Shown: positions 13,701 to 25,310 of the stretch, one piece after another
How positions within the stretch are numbered: the stretch's first letter is position 1
Layout: each line of letters starts with the position of its first letter
Source: Setoptus koraiensis
Lineage: Eukaryota; Arthropoda
DNA length: 64,000 bases
Assembly (NCBI GenBank): GCA_048013815.1
Contig: CM106585.1
Span: 2,232,001 to 2,296,000, forward strand
Direction: 5' to 3'
Translations under genes and position numbers: made by a program
The notes under the pieces: generated by a model
What the model was told of the DNA's origin: nothing
Seen by the model: the letters and a program-made list of their open reading frames with translations, nothing else
Databases searched by the model: none

Positions 13701-15611
13701 TGGACACATAGCCGAGTAAGCCGAGTAAGCCGAGTAAACCGAGTAAAGAATTCGCAAGGCCAATTTTCGTTTGGCTTGCGTTCAGCGAGCTCAATATCTG
13801 GCCTCGATTTTTGCGCTCAATTAAATCCCACATCACGTCGCTGTATTCTACTTGTTATTGTATTGCATTTGATCTCGATCACGTGAGCGCCCCCACGGAT
13901 TATTCTAAATTCCTTATCATTACCACCCACCGCGTAGCATTTATACAGTGGTAATATCTATATGGTAATAATGACACTATGACTTGGCTATAACTCTATC
14001 ACTTGGTCATTTGGCCCCCACTAGATGGACGAAGACGATGAATTTGATTGGATCACTGCAATTGATTGATTGTAGATTTATGATGAGAGCTGTACCACAA
14101 ATCATTAGCTCAGCGGAGCAGCACTGAACGCACCACAACATCCAATGTATAAGTATTATTATTATTATATTTTATCACTTTTGTGAAAATCATTTAGATT
14201 GGAAAGATGCCTCAGTCACTGAGGCTCAGTGTCAACATTTCATCTGGTGCATTTGCGATCGATCGCGAGTCGCGACATTAAATTCGAAGATTCGATTCTG
14301 AATAAAGATATTGCACGCAAGAATTTACATCTCGTGTGATACAGTGCGTTTCATCGGAGTTGCATCTAGCAGGGTTTCAGAATTGCAATGTGCAATCATC
14401 GAATCATTCGGCTTTGATCAATCTAGACTCTAGATTCTAGACTCTAGATTTTAGAGAGATCATGGATCATTGTGAAAGCTGATGCAGTAACAAGACCTGA
14501 GATGCGACAACTTTTCCTCTGACAATTGTGAGTGCAATGTTGAATTCAGAGTCCATTCAGAGGGTGAATAAAACTAAAACCAGTGATAAAATATACACCA
14601 CTTTCATGGCAATTGAGGTCTTGTTACTGTGAGTCACAATGGTGATCATTCGATCAGCCGACCTAAATACCATCTGATGTGGATAATCCCTTTGGTTTGA
14701 GTTTGAATGAATGGTGTGAGTTGTTTGCTGCAAACAGACAACGTCATCATTCTTAATATTTCTCGGCAGCTTGACAATTGTAACTGAAAATTACCTGTGA
14801 GGTTAGCTTACGAATTTGGGGCCAACGTTTGCTCTTTGTAGCACAAAGTTTATAGTACAAAGTTTGTTGTGACGTCGACAAAAATAGCTGTCTCGTTTGC
14901 AGACTGCAGACTGCAGACGAAACTGCAAACGTCAATTGCTGTTAGGTTGTTGGTGTCCACTCGTGAGGCACTGTTTACATTTCCATTGATCGCTCTCTAA
15001 ATGACCCCAGATTTTCGATAATGCCACTGACTGGGCAAGTGGCATTATCGAATGGCCTGTGTCCAGCAAGCGACCAGGCAGAGCAAGAGAGTCTAGTTAC
15101 GTGTCAAGAGTTGCTAATGGTTGTGGGCCGATTAAGCTTGGCCAAGTTGCAGTAATACATCATCACGGCTGCAAGTTGCAACGTGCTATTCTCGCTGCCA
15201 TTGGCCAGATACTTTATAATATAAGCTGGTGGGATGGCGATATTTCAGTGAGTTGGTTTTGGTATTTAGTAAGTGGTTGTGGTCAAGTTCACGTTACTAT
15301 TTCTATCGTCACGATACGGCCAGTTCAGCGATCCGTACAATCTCTTTTTATCTCGCATACTCAGTACAGCCGACCCCACCAAAGCTCTCCACTCCATTTT
15401 CGCCTGGCCACAGTGGTCTGGCCAAAAAGTGTGCAAAAAGCGAGACTTACTGGCTGTGGCAAGGAACTGTAGTTAGCAAGCTCGCCAATGACCCGATAGA
15501 AAATAAAAATATCACCACAAAATCCACAAGCCATTCTGTGTGTATGAATGGCCTGCTGCATCTTGGCGTCTCAGTGTCTGTTGTTGCTGTTGTTGTTGCT
15601 GTTGTTGTTGC

Positions 15612-15662
<51 letters not shown>

Positions 15663-15979
15663 TGTTGTTGGGTGCAAGTGTGAAACCACTGTTAGTGAAA
15701 AAAAGACGTAAATAAAGGGGCCCCTCAAACAGAGACGCCTGACAGGTATGAGGAGGCGCGCCAATATATCTTGGCATCCTTATGACGTTTGGCTTTGGCC
15801 AGTAGACGCGATCGGCCAATAAACGGGCACGAGCAGAAATAGTTGACCAGTTGGCTTGTCATTCAGGCTCGCTAGGTGTGGTTTATTATAATGCCATTGT
15901 GTTTGTGAGAATTGTGGATGATTGTTGTTAGCGACCGTTGTAATAGGAACACACATGCACCAACCACGACGCTAGTTGC

Positions 15980-16076
<97 letters not shown>

Positions 16077-19000
16077 GGGTCATCACTTTTGGGGTCGCTG
16101 GGCAGCTGTTTTCGGGCTTTTTATCTCGGTCCCGTTATCAACTCAGGCGTGTTTATTTGCTTTATGTTGCTGTCGCAACAGCAACAACGACCGATAATCA
16201 CAACAACAGCAACAGCAGCAGCAACAACAACAACGACGATAGCGGCAACAACAACCACCACCACAACAACAATAGCTCTGTATAACTAAGTACAATATAT
16301 AATGCACGTTTGATGAAAATTGGCCAGTTGTTTGGCCGTTGATAGCGCGCATACAACGCGCATGTAACGCGCGTGTATAACCGAGTTGGGGCGCCAGTGT
16401 TAGAGGCGCCTGAAAAGCACTTGCCAACAGCAAAACGCATGTGATGCGTTCGTGAGAAAACAGCAACATGGCGACTGGCCCCAATCAATTATTATGTGCT
16501 CATATTTTGCACTACACCGCACACCATTGTACTGTTGCACGATTGTATTAGGGCCCCCATGATAAATAGCCAAGGTGAGCTGTTTTGCACCTGGCCACTT
16601 CGATGATTCGCTGGTGTGCACTAGCGGCCATCAAGGGAACCATTGACCAGATTTAGATTTAGTCGGGCCATTTACTGCACACGACCACGGGTTAGGTGGT
16701 TAGTTTAAAACAAGCGAGCACGTGCTCGCATCGATTAATGGGCCGCAAAGAGCAGATTATGAACGAGCAAAACGAAATGAGGCCCAAACTGCTCGCCCAA
16801 TTGGTATTAGACCCAAAATAGGTATTAGATTATTATTCTAATCGCTATTGTTGCTATCATTAGTAACGGACGGATAAGCGGTTATAATTCAAGTGCAACT
16901 ATAACTATACAGTGTAAAAAGTGTTGAATGGCTGAATCTTTGGTCTTGGGCTCTTGCCAACAGTGAACGGTATTGTTGATTGTTGTGCCACCTAAACACG
17001 CGCCAGTTGCATTGAAATATCCGACAAAATTACTCATACTGGCTTTGGGTGCACGCTCAGTCTGACCGATGTGCCAATTGAAATACTCGCAAATATCAGA
17101 TTAAATACTGAACCAACCAAAATTCACATGCGCGTACCCCTTGGCCGTTACACTGTGAGCGGTCATTAGATGATCTGATCGGTCAATGCAGTCAGACACA
17201 CAAACAAGGATATTGAGCACGAGCAATAGTTTTGGCTATTGTCAAATGCTATTGTCGCATAACAGTAAAGATGACGGACCAAATTCACTGTCATATGTCA
17301 CTTGTCACTTTCAGCAAATTGTCACTTTCAGCAAATTGTCACTATTGTCAAATGTACGCTACTGACCGCGCTACAACAACAGCCGGTGTTTTCATGCAAC
17401 AACAGTGCCCATTGACCGCCAATTGGTCGCCAGTTGGTTGCTTTTACCGGTTGGCAAAACACGACAACATCACCAGCGACAACACCACCACAACCACCAG
17501 CAACAACAACGACAGCAACAACAACAATAACACCAATCGTGCATTCAATTTTACTATGCTTATTTTATATGCTTATTCATTGTAGCTCCCATCCATTTCT
17601 TGTTGTATTGGACTTGATGGCTGCTGTTATAAACAGATAGTGACAAAATGCACAAAAACGTGATGCAATCTCATTTAATTTCTAGCAATTTGTCTATAGC
17701 GACAGTATTACTATTTGAGTCTGTATTTGTCTGCACAATCAGGCATAATGTTGCCAACATTTAATCACTCACAACTGGCAAGCTCACTACGCTGCAATCA
17801 GCTGACCAGCGAGACAATAGTTAGTAGTTTGGGGCCTCACTAACTAACTAATTCATTAACTAACTGGCTCATTCAGTTTAATTGGCATCTTTGGTGCCGA
17901 TAATGCGATGATGCATTGGCTCATTGTTTGAATTGTGTATTATAAGTTGGTTGTGTCTATTAGAGATAACTTCCGTTTGATCGAGCAAGATCGCCACTAT
18001 TATTACTAATACTCTTACTACTGTTAGCAATAGTAGCTTACGTTATAATCAACATTGTGTGCATCATCATTTTTAGTTGGGGCCACAATGACGACGACGG
18101 GCCAGTCTAGACAGTCTAGACGATAAAGATAATCAATAATGTCAAACTTCGCAACACGCATCAACATAAAGGATTTGTATATATAAACAAGGCGCTTGTA
18201 TATTGCATATATCGTCTGAATATACATGTGCCATTAGTGGCTATGCACTACACGCAGCTATGTGCTATTTGCAGCTATGGGGGCTCCTTCCGAGAGTTAC
18301 GTAAACATACAGAAAATTGTTTCTCTGGCTTGACAAATTGCCACCGTCTAGTATAGTTGCCTTTCGGCAAAACTTCGTCAAGTGATGAGTAATATAGTGT
18401 GAGTAGTTGCATAAACAGCATATTGTTGTGATTGTGCCATGTCGATAATAGATTGCCTGATAGAGAAAGTTAACAGTTTAGTTTACAGTTTAGTTAAATC
18501 AAACAAATTCTAAGCGATCTATTAGTGAAAAAAAGAAGCCATCATTCTCTTTTTGTCCACATGTATATATCATCGGAATGTGTGACATCTACCAAATGTC
18601 AGCCGAGTGTTGATTAAAAAACACAAACAATTTTAGCTGCCGCTCATAATGAAATTATGCATGACATTGGCCAATGTCATGCATAATATGCATTTTATTT
18701 AACGGTGGAAGCTTGGCATAAAACGAGCCAACAAAAGCGATCGTATGCAATCAGTACGAATGCAATCAAGTCAAACATTTTTGCACACATTTTGGCTATC
18801 CAAACGCTGACAAACTCTCTAAATGACAACTGCACCTTATTTATCTATGTTAGTATGTTATTTATCATCCGCCAATGACAATAAATATTTTGATTTGACA
18901 GATTTGATTTACACGTCTAGAAGAGAATTTGCCAAATCAATTCTATCAATTGTCACTGTACAAAAAGTCCATCTCTGTTGCATCCGTTGCATGCGAACAG

Positions 19001-22000
19001 CAATGCAAATAAATTTTTCCCTCGTGAATCCAATCATCTTAAGTTGTTTCGACTAGGGCTCTAGTTACAGAGTTGCAACTAGCATCTAGTTACTAGAGAC
19101 GCGACTTTTTTACGGCAGTTGTAGTTGCCCATTGCATAGATTGCAGATATTCTATAAGATTACATAATACATGCAGAAGTTAATTGCACATGAAGCTAAA
19201 ATTAAAAATTGACAATTAGATTAAATTGATAATGGTGAGTACAGTTAGCCAGTTTGCGACAAATGTGTGCTCATTGAACTTGACATTAGATGTCTAATTT
19301 CACATTTAATGTTGTGCGATCGGCTCGATTTGCGACGGCTGCTTGTGTTAGCGAATGTTAGTAAGTTATTTGGCGTCAGTTATTTATTTAGTGTCACGAT
19401 CGCAAGTTGAGTCCAATGACAAATTAAATAAATTTTTTAGATCGACACACAAGCGAGCATGACAATTTTCTCACTTCTTCAGTTGGTTGCCTCTGTCTGT
19501 TTGTTGACTGACAAATCGTTGTGAGCCTATTCTTATCTAGTTTTGTTGAAAGTGGTTCAGAGCTGCAACGCGCAATAAATAATGGCCAATATTGCACTTG
19601 AATCTGTTTCATTTGTCAGCATGATATAACTCACTCTTGTTTATTGTTTCAATGGTCTCGCATTGTCTGGTAGTTTTAATCGAATGTTTCAAATAGTTTC
19701 AAATAGTTTCAAATGGTTTCAAATAGTTTCAAATGGTTTCAAATGGCTTGGAATAGTTTGCAAAAGTTTGCAACAGTCTGCAACGGTTTCAAACAGTTTC
19801 GAGCAGTTGGACTGGAAAACGGAAACTAAAGGGTGCACGTAAGATCAGTGCATTCAGTGGCAATAATAAATAGCCGTGAAATATATTGCTGCCATTGCCT
19901 CAGACAGCTCTCTATGCCATAGAGAGTCTATGGCCGGTTGCCATACATCGCGCCATACAATGTAGACAAGAGTAACGTGTTTACATTCGCAGGCCCTCGG
20001 GGCAATTGTGCAACGCTCGCCAAGACACCAGTGAAACGGATATAAATAGATAGCGCGCCGATGGATACATGTGATGGCACATTAATAATCGGTGTGAATT
20101 ATCTGTATTTGTCTTATTGTTAGTCAATATATAAATCTATTGTATTATTGTTGGTCAAAGAGCAACAGCGACGCTCCGGGCCACTGACACTGTAAATGGT
20201 GCGACTTGCAACCAAATCAAGCGTACGTATGTTTTTGATTTCAAATAATACAGCAAGTTCAACCAAGTTATTAGCTATTGATAATCATGACGGAACTAAC
20301 GGTCAGTCTCGTTGTTGCCAATTTTGTTGTTGCCGATCTTGTTGTTGCCGATCTTGTTGTTGGCTTGGTTATAGTTATATTATACAGCGTGTGTATTTTG
20401 CTATCCGCTTATATAATAATTGCGATCTGGTGCAATGGTTGCATCATACATTGCTATTCAGTGCCATTCAGTACCACTGAGCCATTGAGCCATTGAGCCA
20501 TTGAGTCAATGGCATTGACCAACCAATATCGGCGTTGATCGACCAATCAATTCAGCTTGCACTCGCACTAACAAAAAGCCACCAAAGATAAGACGTTATC
20601 GCAAATTGTTAGTTACACACACATTGGTATTGGCACGTGTTTTACATTTACGTAACATACAAACCGTGACGTTCATACCGAAATTGCAAGCAGTTTGTTG
20701 TGCCCATGATACAGACAGAGAGAAAAAAAAATGTTATGTGACTAACAGTTTGTAACACTGTTAGTGTTGCACGATTTAGCAATATTGCACGCGTGGTCAG
20801 TGAGCCTAACTAACAACTAATTGTAAGTGGTTTGACTTGCTTTTTTTAGCTTTCATTAGCCCACAACTCAACAACAACCAGATATGGGTGAGCTGGACAC
20901 CGGAAGTGCCAAATGGTCGCGCACACACGAGAGAGGCGCTATTATCTGTGCACAGTTATATAGCTACTTATTGCACATTGTACTACTGACATTGTGAGTC
21001 AGTAATCGGTTACTGTCACCGCTAGAAACGCCAATAACATTGCCCCAACTACATGCAAAATAAATTGATTTATCAGATTAACAATTGATAGTTAACCAAA
21101 TTGCGTTAACAACGACCAATTGAAAAAGAAAGCTGCTACCCCGAAAAAACAATAGGAATATATCATTTCGTTTGTGTTTCGTTGTGTGGCAAACGTGTGC
21201 CAGTGCAATGTTGCAATGTCGCAATGTCGCATTTTTTAGCTTTTAGTTGCTTGACAGGCTCGATTAACCGTTACGTTGTGTCGGGCCACTGTCAACTGAC
21301 AGTTGTCAGCTGACACATCCATCAGTCAGCTGGACGGTGGCTTGCTTGCTGTGGACAGTGTGAGCCGACAATTGCCCCAGTAAATGAATAAGTGATGACA
21401 GCAAAATAGTAGTATATGTATGGCATGATATTATGCCATAGTACGGGGTATATATGGGCTATGCAAGCAGCATAAAGTAGTATAAGCTCACCTGACATTC
21501 TTGTACGAATGGATGTAAATCTTGTGGAATTGGTCCGTTAAGAGTTTGTTGTGATTCTCCTCCTTGGCTATGTCTGATATGATCTCCAAGGCCACAAATC
21601 GTGGCAACAGCGACAACAGCAGTCGCTCCTAAATTCAACAATGGCACAGGCACGATAAGAAGCCGACAAGAAGACAGATTTGTGTTAGCGAGAACTTGTG
21701 AGAAACTTGCAAAAATTCTGACAAGATAAATGATTTCAAGTGAGTATCATGAACTACAAAAGTGAGTGTATCTCGAGTGTCTCTGCGAATCGTTTCTAGA
21801 TCTGACCATGTAACAGCCACATTAATGAATTTTTGTTCCTTTTCTCCCTCTCCCGCTCGCTCTCCCTTTCGCTCTCCCTTTCCATTAAAGCGGCTCGAAC
21901 AAAAAACTATTTACTATTGCACCGATATCGCGCACTCCAAGTGAGCGAGTTACAACCGAGTTATAACGACGCCTTTCCGTGTATGCTGTCGCTATCAGTG

Positions 22001-25000
22001 ATCGCCACACAAGAGAGGAGAGCGCACAGAAGGAAATTCCATTTCAAAGAAATTCCTTGGAAATTTCCCAAAATGCACATGGCAAATATCGGTTTAAAGT
22101 GAGTGGCTCAGCTAAACTAAATGTTGGACTTGAAGTTGGAAAAATGTCTGAAATGAGTGCTAATGAGTATCGCGTGGCTCTCTGTTTCTGGCACGATAAC
22201 AACAGCCATGACATGAATCGGAAATGCTGCAATCGCTTGCTATTTTGGCGAGCTAATGATAAGCGATTCTGTGAGCCGTGCTGGCCGGCCGGCCGGTGAT
22301 GGCGCATTGAGCTGTTGTGAGCAAAAGCTCACAACTCAATTAAAATTCTGTCAAACTGGTGGCAATTTGGTCGCAAGTGAGCCACGGCTATCTCTATCTC
22401 TTGTCACTGTTGTTGTTGTTGTTTAAATCTAATATCCGCGCCGCCATGTTTGGCCGCTGCGACGGCACCAGATATGATCAGCAATGATTCAATAATAGAC
22501 AGTGCCCATTAGATAGCGATAGACATACTGACATTGCGAGTGCACACCAAAAATTGTAGATACAGCAGGCTGGTCATTAGTTGATAATAATAGATAGATA
22601 AAGCGATAATAATAGCAACCTGCAACCTGGCCCACACCACACACGAGAGCGCGGGCAGGAAGTGAGCTGACGAAATGGGGCCCACGAGGCACACGCCGTA
22701 CGTGGCTCGTAGTTTTGGATGATATGACAGAGATGGCAACGCACACTATAAGCCCGACAACGTTGCAGTTTCAGCTGGCACCAGGTTAATGAGCAATAAT
22801 TTATCCGGCCATTTTACTACACACACACACACACAAACAAATTTGGCAAGCCACATATTGCCAGACTCTCACCGGTGCCTCTCCGTTGTAAGCCTGTAAA
22901 GCTGCCAGATTAAGGTTCGCTTAATCCGCTCATATGTGATATTACTACTGATATTAATGGCTGATTGTTTTGCTTCTACTATTGCCAGTTTTTCATACTG
23001 ATGCTGCTTTTTCATACTGGTGCTGCTTTTTCATACTGGTGCTGCTTTTTCATACTGATGCTGCTGCTGATACAATAGCTTCACAGTATTACAGCTATAC
23101 AGTGAGATAAGCTGAAAAGAAACAGATATCATGTTGTTATATAAATATATGATTATGTCAATGAACTTACACACAATAAGTCACACACCATCACAGTAGC
23201 CCTAACATACAAGCTAAATAAACAAAATATTTGCCATCATGTTGCGCTCGCTTGCTTACCTGTTTGTCGTTTTCGCGTTGTATTTTAGATCTGGTCTCTA
23301 TGGAGCGTCTAGTTTCTAAAAAGGCATTTCGTTGCGCCAAATCTATCAAATACTTGGTATACAAGCTAACCATGTTGATGCAAATATAAATGAGCACCTT
23401 GGACGCAATCTACAATGGTATTTGGGTATTTGTTTTGTTTCAGCAGTTTGTTCGGTATAGTAATAATCAAATTAATATGGAGATTAATATAGATATTAAT
23501 GAATGTGGACATAATGGCACTAGACTAAAGCACACAATACCATGGGTAACAGTATCAGGGTATAAGGAGGGGGTATGAAAGGGCTGCTTTTGGTTGCATA
23601 ATAATTACCTCTCTGATAGACTTTTGGTCGTGCAAATCGAGCTTGGCCGACATGGTAATGATGACATCAAATGAACAGGTGATAACACTACAAATGAAAC
23701 ACCATTGTAGGGCCATCGGCATCATGGCGTAGGTAATAAATACAATTAACAGTGTGTGCCACAATGTAAGCGGTTTGACTGGACTAAAATAGTCGAGGCC
23801 AATCTATGGATGAATAACAGTAACGTAGTATAGACGGATATTCGGTTAGGCTCATCATATCTTGCAAGTATTGTTAGTATTCACTCAATATTCACGCATG
23901 AACATGCGAGTAACCAGTGAATATCGTGAGCTGGATAGTTTGATTTGGGAAGAAATTATATTTATTTCAACAACAACTTACCATGGAGTTTGTTATTTGC
24001 ACCAAAGACGGACATTGGACGCCAGCGAGTCTTGGCGGCTCAATCGCAGAATGATCATGCCAAGACTGTTGATCGGTTATAATATTATCAATGAGCTTAT
24101 CGAAAACAAGTGAGTCATTAGTGTCAATTGTGGCCTGATTATTTGCGCTCTCAAATGCCTGATGAGACGAGTGATATTCGTCGCTGTCGTATATGACATA
24201 AGTCTGTAGATTCATCATGAACCACGTGAATAGGGCACCATGGGCCAGATAATTATTGACAAATGAATGCGAGCACGACACTAATATTACAATTATTATA
24301 TTGGCCACTATCCAGGGACTCAACGATATCAGGTAGCTCGTGGTGAAAGACGATGCACAAAATGGAATGGCGAAGGTTGTGGGCATTCGAAAGCCACTTG
24401 TGGGCTGTGTATCGACGTTGCCAAGATCGACGTTGCCGGCTCGTGATTCATTGGTGCCATAATCATAATCGTGCCCCTGTTGCAACCAATTTTGTTGCCC
24501 ATGATTAGCTAGCAGATTTTGCACATAACGGACACATTGGGCCGTTCTCTTGGCTGGCTCGTCCACTTTGCTTATCTCAACTTGCTCTATTTTATGCAAA
24601 TTGCGAGCCTCCCTTTGAAGAATCCTATTACTATTATGATTGTCATAGTTGGTGCTATTTTGCTGTATGAGCTGCTGAGTGATCAATTTGAAATGATCAT
24701 GGTTATGACGACATTTAATATTAGCCGACTCTTGCTGTTTGGCGGCCCCATTTGGCTCAAGATTAAACAAGCCAGCAAACTGATGTGTCTGCTTTGATTG
24801 AACGTTGCTGTTTGACGACAACGATGATGACTTATCAGATTTAGTGTCCATAGTGAGATGTTTATATTGTTTAGATTGGCGCTTTATCAAATTCGCTTGT
24901 TGTTGTTGCTGCTGCTGACTCGTCACCATTGGATAAGAATTCAACAACATGGCGGATTTCGTAATAGTATCACGTCTCTGTTTGTTGTTGTTGTTGTTGC

Positions 25001-25279
25001 TGTTGCTTGGCGAGCTTGCCGTTGCCAGAGTTGTCATTGAAGACATCGCATAAGCGCCATTCGCAGCACCATCGGGTTTGTTAACATGGGTTTGGCGCCC
25101 ATTTAATTGTTGTGGCTTAATTCTATCACGATCACTATCACTGAGACCATTTGATTTGAGCCAAGTAATGTCACCATTGTCGTCATTGTTGTCGTCATCA
25201 TTGGCAACAACAACATCAGTGGCTGCTGCCGCTGATGATGATTTAATTATTTTTGTGCTTAATGGACCGGAAGTGGCAC

Positions 25280-25310
<31 letters not shown>

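Larger units (their letters stand above)
10729..21491 (-). other. Intron 4 of the adenylyl cyclase gene (10.8 kb)
   Basis: No coding segment with conserved motifs was found on either strand. It carries several microsatellites (15.6, 16.0, 16.2 kb), minisatellites (10.94, 13.7, 17.3, 19.7, 20.3 kb) and a 34-bp perfect palindrome (18,654). Size and position separate the membrane coil exon from the catalytic exons, so it could hold enhancers or a nested non-coding transcript, but I see none. Confidence 0.75.

Noticed and set aside
19687-19800. Regular repeats that could suggest a CRISPR array
   Set aside because: The units are contiguous 10-11 bp repeats with no unique spacers, in an intron of a eukaryotic gene.
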